From contig JAFGHR010000113.1 in NCBI GenBank assembly GCA_016930015.1, positions 1 through 64,000 on the forward strand: a stretch of DNA of 64,000 bases. The letters are read 5' to 3'. Positions 45,162-53,600 of the stretch are shown here, in pieces. The number at the start of each line of letters is the position of its first letter. Positions within the stretch are counted from its first letter, which is position 1. The position numbers and the translations under genes are program-made. The notes under the pieces were generated by a model. The model ran no database searches, was not told where the DNA came from, and saw only the letters and a program-made list of their open reading frames with translations. Source of the stretch: Anaerolineae bacterium (lineage in GTDB: Bacteria; Chloroflexota; Anaerolineae; Aggregatilineales; Aggregatilineaceae).

Positions 45162-46138
45162 GAGCGCACCTCCTCTTTCCGCCCATCGCGCCAAAACCTC
45201 AGGCGGCGCCTGCCTTTTCCGTTGTGATTAGCACCCGGCAGCATATCCTGTAACACAGTCTGAGTGTTATCCTCGTCACCCTGTTCCGGGCGCAGCAGCA
45301 CGCCTTCGGGCCGAATCTCAACAGTGATACGCGCTGCTTCGTCAAGACGGGAACGAACAGCCACCGGCAGTTGAATACGTCCTTCATCGTCAAGCACAGG
45401 CGGCGCCTCCTGGGTGTTCTGTGACAGGTCCTGGCCTAATGCACCATCACGCAAAGTCAATGTGCGATCGGCATAAGCCGCCATCTCCATATCGTGTGTA
45501 ACCATCAAAATCGTCAGCCCATAGCGTTCGCGTAGTTCTGCGATCAACAGCATCACGTGTTTTGCACTTTCGTGATCCAATGCGCCGGTCGGCTCATCCG
45601 CCAGCAGGAGCGCGGGATGATTAGCCAGGGCGACGGCAATCGCGACGCGCTGCTGCTGGCCGCCGGAAAGCTGCGGCGGGCGTTTGTGCGCATGATCGGT
45701 TATACCAACTGCATCAAGCAGTTCTTTTGCACGGCGTCTACGCTGTCGCCAGCCTACACCGGCGAGTGTCATAGGCAGCGTGACATTGTGCAGCGCCGAG
45801 CGGTGCGACAACAGGTTGCGCCCGACCGCCTGCCATACAAAGCCAACATGCCACAACCGGTAATCGGCCAGGCTCCGGCCCTTCAGATCAAGTAAATTCA
45901 GGTCATCGACAACCAGCCGCCCGGCGGTGGGCGTATCCAACCCGCCCAGCAAGTTCAACAGCGAGCTTTTACCCGCGCCGCTGGGGCCTACAATCGCCAC
46001 CATTTCACCGCGCGCCATCGTAAAATCGATCCCGCGCAGCGCCACGATCTCATGATCGCTGACGGTGTAAGCTTTTACAATATTTTTACAGTTGATGTAC
46101 GGCTGTTCGTTTCCGTTGTGTGATGCTGCTTTGACCAT
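45158..46138 (-). CDS. ABC ATPase, LolD/MacB type, with C-terminal AbrB-like domain
   Basis: About 326 aa. The ATPase part (residues about 10-240 of the proposed protein) has Walker A GPSGAGKSS, signature LSGGQQQRVAIAVAL, Walker B LLLADEPTGALD and H-loop ILMVTHD. After it comes a segment resembling a SpoVT/AbrB swapped-hairpin (about 255-290: LDDEGRIQLPVAVRSRLDEA, then ITVEIRPEGVLLRPEQ) and a basic tail (GRRRLRFWRDGRKEE). AbrB-like domains usually bind DNA, but fused to transport ATPases they may serve dimerisation. The ATG at 46138 is preferred, with GGGA inside the hairpin at 46149-46169; an ATG at 46153 would lie within that hairpin. The AbrB match is by eye. Confidence 0.78.
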   Translation of the reverse strand: MVKAASHNGNEQPYINCKNIVKAYTVSDHEIVALRGIDFTMARGEMVAIVGPSGAGKSSLLNLLGGLDTPTAGRLVVDDLNLLDLKGRSLADYRLWHVGFVWQAVGRNLLSHRSALHNVTLPMTLAGVGWRQRRRRAKELLDAVGITDHAHKRPPQLSGGQQQRVAIAVALANHPALLLADEPTGALDHESAKHVMLLIAELRERYGLTILMVTHDMEMAAYADRTLTLRDGALGQDLSQNTQEAPPVLDDEGRIQLPVAVRSRLDEAARITVEIRPEGVLLRPEQGDEDNTQTVLQDMLPGANHNGKGRRRLRFWRDGRKEEVRS

Positions 46139-46148
46139 GACACTATGT

Positions 46149-46191
46149 CCCATCTGGAACCCAGATGGGTCCCGTCTGGGCCCCGTCTGGG
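46149..46191 (-). repeat. Repeated CCCGTCTGGG block with hairpin at the ATPase gene start
   Basis: On the plus strand CCCATCTGG (46149-46157) and CCAGATGGG (46161-46169) form a 9-bp hairpin with a 3-nt loop. Two further direct copies, CCCGTCTGGG (46171-46180) and (46182-46191), follow. The only purine-rich site for the ATG at 46138 (GGGA on the minus strand) is inside this stem, so the structure may restrain translation of the AbrB-fused ATPase. Confidence 0.6.
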
Positions 46192-46259
46192 CGAGTATCC
46201 CCACGCCTGATTCCGGTCGAAAAATGCTGCTGGCAGCGGCTGTCAAACAGAAAAAGCGT

Positions 46260-47624
46260 CTACGGTGCGATAACAACATCGTCTTCGTTTACGCCGCTGA
46301 CGATTTCAACCCGTTCATCCGTTTGTAACCCAAGCTGCACGTCTACCGTCCGCGGACCGTCAGCCGTGTCTAACACGACGAATGTCCGGTTTTGGAACGT
46401 GCGTATCACGCTTGGCGGCAGCCAGAGCACGTTTTCACGCACTTCCAGCGGCATTTCGACTTCGATCAACTGGTTATCCGTGATGTTCTCAAGCGAGGCT
46501 GCCACGCGCGTTGTTTGATCGGCATCCTGGCTGCTGAGGGGGATACTGCGCACGATACATCCCACTGCCGTATCCGGAAAATTCATTACCTGGCATACCC
46601 CCGTCATACCCACGCTGAGCCGGTTGGCATCCGTGATCGCGAGACTGGCGATCACTTCTTTAGGCTCCGGCAGGCCGATGACGATCACCGTATCGTAGGC
46701 TTGCGCAGCATCACCGGGCGCGATATACACCTCAAGGATTACACCGTCTATGGGGGCATAGAGCGACGAATCCGCGATTTTCGTTTCGATCTGGTCGATC
46801 GAAAGCTGGGCCGAACGCACGGCTTCATCGCTGACCCCGCCCGCCGCCTCATCCTTGGCCCGCTGCAAGTTCAGTTCAGCCTGAACAATCTGGTTTTCGG
46901 CCTGTTCCACCTGGTACTGGTAATTATTGTAGTTCTGTGCGGCGGAGAAGTAGCTGATCTCTGCCGATTCAACCTGCTGCTGTGCATTAAGCAGTTGTTG
47001 GTACGCATTGTCAGCAACCGACGAATCCTGTTCGGGATGGCTGAGCGCTTCATAATAACTGCGTTCGGCAAAACGCAGGGATTCTTCTGCCGAATCAAGC
47101 TGCAAACGCGCCGACGCGACCGATGTCCACGGGCTGTTATCAAGGGTTGATTGCAGTGAAATACGGGCGTTGGCGAGTGATATCTCCGCATTTTCGACGC
47201 TCTGGATGCCACCTTCCGCGCTGGTACTGATGTTGCCCTGCGCCGTCTCCAGGTTGATGAGTGCATTGTCTAACTGGTTTTCAAGATCGGCGATATCGTA
47301 GTCGGCCAGCAGATCGCCGGTGCTCACGGCGTCACCGCGCTGTACATTAACCTGCCGCACGGTACCCGCAACGGGAAACGACAGTGTCATCTGGTCACGC
47401 GGCTGCCACCGCCCGGTGAACGTGAACACGTCCTCGACGGTGCCGCGCTGCACGACATAAGTCGGGCGTGCGGCGATTTCCGCCGTCGGCACCGGGGTTG
47501 ATGTCGCGACATCCTGGGCACGCGCTGTTTCATCACCGATGACATCATCACCGGATGAGCACCCGGTGGTGATCATCGTTACGCCAAGCATGATCAGGGC
47601 AAACCAGCAGAAACGTGATTTCAT
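46260..47624 (-). CDS. HlyD/RND-type membrane fusion lipoprotein
   Basis: A 454-aa adaptor with a lipoprotein signal (lipobox ITTGC, C22). The barrel-sandwich N-half begins near RPTYVVQRGTVEDVFTFTG, and a long coiled-coil hairpin spans about 125-290, rich in Q, E, A, S (YQQLLNAQQQVESAEIS, QVEQAENQIVQAELNL). The C-half returns with IETKIADSSLYAPIDGVI and a beta-barrel domain near 320-440. Such proteins connect an inner-membrane transporter to surface structures. The start at 47624 has AAGGA upstream. Directly downstream of the FtsX permease gene and upstream of two ATPase genes. Confidence 0.88.
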   Translation of the reverse strand: MKSRFCWFALIMLGVTMITTGCSSGDDVIGDETARAQDVATSTPVPTAEIAARPTYVVQRGTVEDVFTFTGRWQPRDQMTLSFPVAGTVRQVNVQRGDAVSTGDLLADYDIADLENQLDNALINLETAQGNISTSAEGGIQSVENAEISLANARISLQSTLDNSPWTSVASARLQLDSAEESLRFAERSYYEALSHPEQDSSVADNAYQQLLNAQQQVESAEISYFSAAQNYNNYQYQVEQAENQIVQAELNLQRAKDEAAGGVSDEAVRSAQLSIDQIETKIADSSLYAPIDGVILEVYIAPGDAAQAYDTVIVIGLPEPKEVIASLAITDANRLSVGMTGVCQVMNFPDTAVGCIVRSIPLSSQDADQTTRVAASLENITDNQLIEVEMPLEVRENVLWLPPSVIRTFQNRTFVVLDTADGPRTVDVQLGLQTDERVEIVSGVNEDDVVIAP

Positions 47625-47693
47625 GTTGCTTTCCTTGTCGTTCATAGGTTCTCTTTGCCTGTTTCGGGCACGTAATCTAAACAAACGGCCCGG

Positions 47694-50471
47694 CTACACG
47701 TCGCCTAGCTTGACAAGCGTCGAGATATGCTGACGGCTCAATAAAATTGTAGTCAGGATCGTTACGGTAAATAAAATGGCCGCAAACAAGGTATAGACCA
47801 GCGTGATATCATCCCACGCCACGCGCACCAGGTACGGCGGAAGCCCGCCGCTAAAGTCCAGCAGCGGCAAGAACAGCAGCGTGGAGGCCATGCCGATCAG
47901 AGTCCCGCCTGCGACTCCGCCCAACGCCGCGATGCCCTGTGACGACATCAGGTAAGCACCCACTGCACCGCCGCTCAAACCCATTGCGCGCAGTGAGCCA
48001 AGCTGAACGGCCTGTGTTCGGAAGGACGCGGTACTCTGGATCACACTGCCTACCAGCGTCAGCAGGATGGCCGAAACGAACCCGACCGACAGGAATCCCA
48101 GTACACCCCGGCGAGTCGGTTGGGAACGGGCTTCTTCGATCTGTTCGTCCGGGTCCAGCCAGTCCAAAACGGGAAAACCCATGTCCTTGACCTGTTCCAA
48201 CACGGCATCACCGTCGGCCTGCGGCTGAAGGCTCACCCAGATGTTGTGGGGCAGTTCGGTGCCCACCAGCTCAAAAATGGGATCAATGTTAGTGATGGCA
48301 AAAAAGCCGTCGCGCGGATCGAGGGTGGGGAAATAATCGACAAACCCAACAATGGGAACCGTCGTGTTGTACCACGCGTTAAGCGCCGAAACCTGCACGG
48401 TGATTTCCTGGCCGACTTGCAGCGCGTAGGTGTCCGCCGTCGCGGTATTGATCAGGACGCCGGTCCGGTTTCCGGCCAGCCGGTTGAGCAGATCGGCCAG
48501 CGGCTCAGATGCGTAGTCTTCGCGGAAATAAGCGATTGCCGCCATCGAGCCGCGATCCACACCCAGCAGCGTGCCTTCGATGCGTTGTGAGGGCAGCACG
48601 ATCTGAGCCTGGTAGCGTCCCACGCGCGAAACCGTGTACACGTCTTCAATCGCCAGCAGGTTGCTGGCGGGCAGGGTGTTATAACCAACAACCGTCAGAG
48701 TCGTGCCTTCATCCGACGATGAGCCTTCCTCGGTTTGAGCCTCAGTCGCCACGACTAACACACGTTCGGCGCCGACATCATACGCGATCACGTCTTCCAG
48801 GCTGCGATCAAGCGTGCTGGCCATCGACGCGGTGAACCCGATCAGGCTGAGCGTAAAACACATCATCAGCAGCGTGCCGCGATAACGCCCGATGGAACGT
48901 GTCAGTTCGCGCAGCGCCATCAACAAGGCGATATTGCTGCTGAGAGTGACAAGCCGCGCCATCTGGCTGAGCGCAAACGGGAACAAGCGCAAGAACAGCA
49001 GCGTAAAACCCAGCGAAAACAGGGTCGGCGCGACGAACACAAGCGGATCGCTGAACGGGTCTTCTGCCCCTGTTGCCAGCCCTCCCTGTGCCCGGAGCGT
49101 ATAAAACACATATCCCGCCGGGACAAGCAGCATCATGTCCAGGTAAATACGCTGCCACCATGCTTTGCCGGATCGTGCCTGTGCCCGCTTATACTCGTTG
49201 ATCGATTGGCGGGTTGTGCGCCACGCCATGATCAATCCACTGCTTGCCGCTAACAAACCGGTCAATGCCCCGGCCATGAGTGATTGTTGAGTGAATACCA
49301 CGTCCAGCGGCGGCGTATCAGCGTCAAAGCGTAAAAACGACGACGTGCGCCCGATCAACTGCACGACGGACGGCGACACGACAATACCGATCCCGAACGC
49401 AGCCCCGGCAAGAATCAACCACATGAGCGCATGCAGCCCGATCAATTTACGGCGGCTCATGCCCCGGCTGCTGAGCGTCACGTCTTCTTGAAGCTGGCGT
49501 CCGACCAGCATTCCCGCGAGCGTCGTCACAAAGTACAAAATCAAGCCCGCAACTGGCATAATCACGATCACCAACTGCTGCGTCAGGCGATCGACATCTT
49601 CACTAAATGCTCGCAGCCCGTCCTCCGGCGAGAGGTCCAGGCGAATGCCTGGCAGCACCGACGTAACCAATCGCTCACCGTCCACGATGTTGTCTATCAG
49701 GCTGTCCACATCGGATGTACGCAGATCGCTGCCATCAAAAATAAGCTGCCAATCTACCTCTTCTACTGGTGTCTCGATTCCTTCCAGGGCGTCCCACAGA
49801 TCACCCGTTGTTACAAGAAAGACCTGGTCAAAGAATTTTGGTGTGAGAATCCAGGTCGGATCATCAACGTCAAGGGGTGCCCACAACGCCGCGATTTGCA
49901 GCGTAACCGGTTCGAGCGCACCTGCTTTTGTTGCGGTCAACACGTCCCCAACTTGGAGGCCGGTTTGGTAGAGCAGCGTTTCAGCTATCAACACCGGGAT
50001 CGTGTCACTTTCGCTTGCAACGTCATTTTCTGCTGGCGGCCACTGTCCGGCTGTGATGCGGATTTGTGAATCGGCACCTTCCAGCGTGCCGAGCATATAG
50101 GCGCCCAGCGACGCGGGCACGTCACCCTGGCGTGTCATGTTCCAGCTTCCGCCGCCGACAAAACGCGCATCATGAAGCGTTGGCATGCCAATCGTCTCAA
50201 CGAATTCATGCTGAATGATGTTGCTGGCAAGCTCAACGTCGGCTGAGCCAATCGTGCCTTCCCAACTGCCAAGATACCGGAAACGGAACGCATACGGCGG
50301 CTCGCTCAGGTTATCCGTCAACAAATGGGTATTCACCGCGTCAACGTACAGCGTCAGGCTCAACGCGAGCGTGGTGGCTGCCGATAGCCCCAACAGGGTC
50401 CAGAACACCAGGACACGGTGCTGCCACAGCCGCTCAATCGCAAACAATATCGGATCAAACAATCGATGCAT
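47694..50471 (-). CDS. Large FtsX-type ABC permease
   Basis: A 925-aa membrane protein of the MacB/LolE/YbbP class. One N-terminal helix (about 20-42) is followed by a large extracytoplasmic domain (45-300), then FtsX-type helices (about 305-415), a second central group of helices (about 445-560, including RGTLLMMCFTLSLIG), another extracytoplasmic domain (575-790) and a final three-helix FtsX module (about 795-915). The duplicated FtsX layout suits mechanotransmission or lipid/lipoprotein/peptide extrusion rather than solute import. Two matching ATPases and an adaptor are encoded next to it. The gene follows the dual solute-binding protein gene after 75 bases. Confidence 0.85.
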   Translation of the reverse strand: MHRLFDPILFAIERLWQHRVLVFWTLLGLSAATTLALSLTLYVDAVNTHLLTDNLSEPPYAFRFRYLGSWEGTIGSADVELASNIIQHEFVETIGMPTLHDARFVGGGSWNMTRQGDVPASLGAYMLGTLEGADSQIRITAGQWPPAENDVASESDTIPVLIAETLLYQTGLQVGDVLTATKAGALEPVTLQIAALWAPLDVDDPTWILTPKFFDQVFLVTTGDLWDALEGIETPVEEVDWQLIFDGSDLRTSDVDSLIDNIVDGERLVTSVLPGIRLDLSPEDGLRAFSEDVDRLTQQLVIVIMPVAGLILYFVTTLAGMLVGRQLQEDVTLSSRGMSRRKLIGLHALMWLILAGAAFGIGIVVSPSVVQLIGRTSSFLRFDADTPPLDVVFTQQSLMAGALTGLLAASSGLIMAWRTTRQSINEYKRAQARSGKAWWQRIYLDMMLLVPAGYVFYTLRAQGGLATGAEDPFSDPLVFVAPTLFSLGFTLLFLRLFPFALSQMARLVTLSSNIALLMALRELTRSIGRYRGTLLMMCFTLSLIGFTASMASTLDRSLEDVIAYDVGAERVLVVATEAQTEEGSSSDEGTTLTVVGYNTLPASNLLAIEDVYTVSRVGRYQAQIVLPSQRIEGTLLGVDRGSMAAIAYFREDYASEPLADLLNRLAGNRTGVLINTATADTYALQVGQEITVQVSALNAWYNTTVPIVGFVDYFPTLDPRDGFFAITNIDPIFELVGTELPHNIWVSLQPQADGDAVLEQVKDMGFPVLDWLDPDEQIEEARSQPTRRGVLGFLSVGFVSAILLTLVGSVIQSTASFRTQAVQLGSLRAMGLSGGAVGAYLMSSQGIAALGGVAGGTLIGMASTLLFLPLLDFSGGLPPYLVRVAWDDITLVYTLFAAILFTVTILTTILLSRQHISTLVKLGDV

Positions 50472-50546
50472 TTTTCTGCTCCTGAGTCTCCGGGCGGGTG
50501 CGGGTTAGACACCCGCTCGGAGTTCACTCAGAGGAGGAGCGCTGTC

Positions 50547-53300
50547 CTAGTCCATCAAGCTAAACTCAGGATCAACACCCGTCGCACACTGGTTTATCTG
50601 TTGGAAGTACCCGAATCCCGGTCCCTCGGCAGCAGTTTCGTCAACGACGATACCCTGCACACAGTCCAGGTAAGCGAGCGTTAGCGTCTCGGCGTCTGCC
50701 AGTTCGAGTTCAAGATCGGCACCGGACATCACGTACTCGTCAAATGCCTGTTTGAGCCAGTATTCCTGAACAAAACTGGTGGCTGACATACCACGGCCTG
50801 CTGAGTAGGTTGGGAAAACGATGGTATTCGGTGAAGATAACAGCGTGTCCAACTGCTGGTAAACGGCGGCAACATTTTCACCCTGCGCGGCCACAACCGC
50901 CGGATCACTCACCAACGACTGCCGGGCTGGCATCCCGGAGAACAACTGGGGATTACGGGCGACCATGCTCAAGAAACGATAGGTTGCATCGGGATTCTGA
51001 GTCGTGGTGCTGATATACCCGGTCGTGATCTCATACGCAATGACACCATAGTCATTGCCTTGAGGGTAGGTCGTTGTGATCGTCACCCGTTCTTCGCCTG
51101 AACCGGGAGGACGACCACCAGGGCCGCCGAGGTTATATTGGCTCAGCATATTGGTGGTGATAGCCGGGGTATCGGTATTAGCCATGGCGGCAATCCCACT
51201 GTCTACCACATTGGTCAGCGAGGAATACTCGATATAACCTTCGACAACCAGGTCAAGCACCTGCCGGATAGCGTCCACCGTAGCCGGGTCGGTAAAATTC
51301 ACCGTTGGCGGGTCGGTACGATAATCGAATGGCAGACCGCCAAAGGCACCGATCAACATCATGATATATGAGCCGCTCGGATCGTTGGCTGAAAATGGAA
51401 CGGGATCGGTATCGTAGGGTTTGAGCGTCCGCAGCGCATCGGTGAAAGCGTCCACCGTCCACCCATTGATCGGTTCTGGAATACCGGCCCACGCGAACTG
51501 CTCCTGATCATATTCCAGCATTTGCGGCTGAATCGCTATCGGAAGCGCCCAGGTTTTGTTATCCTGCTGAAGCTGCGCCAGCGTGTTGCCGATGATATCG
51601 TTGCGATCAAACGTTGGGTCGGTGTCAATGAGGGGATCAAGATTCAACACGCTGCTTAGATCGCTGCCGGGCACCGCGTTCGTCGGCAGCACGAAGCAGT
51701 CATACTGCTCGGCCAGCGTGGCAAGATCGGTGTCTTGCACGGTCTCAAGGATCACAGCACCAACCGATGGTTCGCTGGCGACATAGTCCTGAATGATCTG
51801 ATCCCATTGTTCCTGGTTAGGAAACTGATCACCACGCATACGCCCACCAAATCCCAGGTTGACGGCGCACGTCAGCGCGATTTCGCCTGGAGCAAGTACG
51901 GGCCCGGTTGCAGGTGGTACGACATACAGCGACAACGTACCATTTAATGCAATGGCGGCCTGCGTATCCGCGTAAGCCTGCGCTTCAACCGTTTGCAGCG
52001 CTGCAACGGCATCTGTCCCGTTCATACGCATCTCAAACAGCGCGTCATTCAGATATGATGTGTATCGCAGTTCCGACATGGGCAGCCCTGTCATCACACC
52101 CTGATCCACAAGTGGTTTGATTTCATCAGGAATGTTTGCACTGCCGCCAAACTGCCCACCACCAGGGCCACCAGCGCCAGGTTGGCCGGGTTGGCCGCCC
52201 TCGTTATTGGAGTTCGCCTGTTGAGTCGTGTTTGCCAGGCTGACGCGCGCCGGTAATGCGCTGAAGTTGTTGCTCGATAGCTCGGAACGCGTGGTCAGGA
52301 ACTTCGCAAGCTGATAGGCCATTTCCGGGTATTGAGTCCCGGCGCTGACGGCGAACCCCTGAACGTCCAGCCCGGCCACTCCGCCCGGCAGCAGTGACGC
52401 GTACCGCGTTGATGTCTCGTCGTCATTGGGGCGTCTGCTGTAGCCTGAGATACCTTCCACTCGCAGCGGGATATCGTTGCCAAAACCGCCGCCCTGGCCA
52501 ATCACCACACCTTCCTGTTCCAGTTCATACCACGTGGTCAGCAGCGCTTCCAGCGCGGGATCGGTCAGCGCTGGCGTGTTCGGCACAACCGTTGCATCGT
52601 ACAAACCTGTTCCCAACAGGGCCCGGAGAAACACTGTGAGGTTATTGCCGCCCATGCTAACCGTCATACCCGGCGTTGTCACGGCACCATCAGCGTCATA
52701 TTCGGTTAGCTGGCGCGCGGCGTTAGCAAAATCATCGATTGTCCACCGCTCATTCGGATAAGCCAACCCGGCCTCATCGAATGTAACCGGGTCATACGTC
52801 ATCAGAATGACATCTGTTGACACGGGCAGCGCCCACATTCCGTTATCCCACTGGTACGAATTCCACACCGCCGTGTAAAAATCCGCAACGTTCAGGTCGG
52901 GATCGTTCATCACCAGCGGTTTGAGGTCCAGAAAATACCCGGCTTGCGTGTCTTCCGCTTCAACCGAACCCGAATCGATATACAGCACATCGGCAGTCGT
53001 TACGAATTCCTCAGTCTCATCCAGCCGGTCTTCCAAAGTAGAATCGCTGGGGCCACCAAAGCCAAAAAAGGCGGTGTCGGTAAACGTAAGCTGCACCGTG
53101 ACGCCAGGATGTTGAGCCTCGAATTCGGCCATCACATCAGCGCTGAGCACATCTTCCCACAGTGATGGCACGCTAACCGTGAGTGAAATCGACTCCTGGG
53201 CATGAGTGTGCGTGACAGTTGCAGGCGCCAACGTGGTAACGGCCAACACAACCACGGTCAGAAGTGCGAGGCTTTTTGAAGCAAGTCGCCAACGAATCAC
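50547..53300 (-). CDS. Double-length extracellular solute-binding-like protein
   Basis: A 917-aa exported protein: signal peptide (KSLALLTVVVLAVTTLAPA, cleavage near HAQ) and two solute-binding-protein-like modules in tandem. The first (about 36-370) has the family's early strand VSVPSLWEDVLSADVMAEFEA-like and YNERWTIDDFANAARQL. A Gly/Pro/Gln-rich linker (about 385-410, PGQPGAGGPGGGQFGG) follows. The second module (about 490-900) repeats the same landmarks (YVASEPSVGAVILETVQD, then GWTVDAFTDALRTLKPY). A second G/P-rich stretch lies near 745. GTG start with GAGGAGG eight bases upstream. Encoded first in an operon with an FtsX-type permease, not MalFG permeases, which is unusual. Its ligand is unknown. 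Confidence 0.75.
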   Translation of the reverse strand: MIRWRLASKSLALLTVVVLAVTTLAPATVTHTHAQESISLTVSVPSLWEDVLSADVMAEFEAQHPGVTVQLTFTDTAFFGFGGPSDSTLEDRLDETEEFVTTADVLYIDSGSVEAEDTQAGYFLDLKPLVMNDPDLNVADFYTAVWNSYQWDNGMWALPVSTDVILMTYDPVTFDEAGLAYPNERWTIDDFANAARQLTEYDADGAVTTPGMTVSMGGNNLTVFLRALLGTGLYDATVVPNTPALTDPALEALLTTWYELEQEGVVIGQGGGFGNDIPLRVEGISGYSRRPNDDETSTRYASLLPGGVAGLDVQGFAVSAGTQYPEMAYQLAKFLTTRSELSSNNFSALPARVSLANTTQQANSNNEGGQPGQPGAGGPGGGQFGGSANIPDEIKPLVDQGVMTGLPMSELRYTSYLNDALFEMRMNGTDAVAALQTVEAQAYADTQAAIALNGTLSLYVVPPATGPVLAPGEIALTCAVNLGFGGRMRGDQFPNQEQWDQIIQDYVASEPSVGAVILETVQDTDLATLAEQYDCFVLPTNAVPGSDLSSVLNLDPLIDTDPTFDRNDIIGNTLAQLQQDNKTWALPIAIQPQMLEYDQEQFAWAGIPEPINGWTVDAFTDALRTLKPYDTDPVPFSANDPSGSYIMMLIGAFGGLPFDYRTDPPTVNFTDPATVDAIRQVLDLVVEGYIEYSSLTNVVDSGIAAMANTDTPAITTNMLSQYNLGGPGGRPPGSGEERVTITTTYPQGNDYGVIAYEITTGYISTTTQNPDATYRFLSMVARNPQLFSGMPARQSLVSDPAVVAAQGENVAAVYQQLDTLLSSPNTIVFPTYSAGRGMSATSFVQEYWLKQAFDEYVMSGADLELELADAETLTLAYLDCVQGIVVDETAAEGPGFGYFQQINQCATGVDPEFSLMD

Positions 53301-53600
53301 AGACGTCCTCCTCGATAGTGTTATTATGATAGTCGTGAGAAGGATTGCGCACGATGGTTACACCGATCTTACACCTACATTACAGTTCCGTAATGTGATC
53401 ACCAGAAACGCAGATGAGGTGTGTTTTTCGCGCATCCATCGCAGACCGGGTGTGCTAACTCCGTTTTTTTGAAGGTTTCATCGGGCAGGTTATATTCACC
53501 GCCGGGCACGGTCACCGGCTGGAAACTGGCGGTACGCGATTTGCTGCCGGATTATGTTTTGGCAGCAAATCGCTGTGGAAGGGAAACTTAACAGGCGCGC
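53301..53600. other. Intergenic region with two hairpins
   Basis: This region separates two divergent genes. It holds ACATTAC/GTAATGT (53377-53383 with 53390-53396) and a perfect 13-bp stem GCGATTTGCTGCC/GGCAGCAAATCGC (53536-53548 with 53561-53573) that ends 27 bases before the glycosyltransferase ATG. It also holds a solo copy of the arm AGATGAGGTGTGTTTTT (53412-53428) found in the terminator at 40141. No promoter pair was convincing. Confidence 0.5.

Noticed and set aside
46392-47150. 252-codon open frame on the plus strand
   Set aside because: Antisense to the HlyD-type adaptor gene, which has a lipobox and the expected coiled coil.
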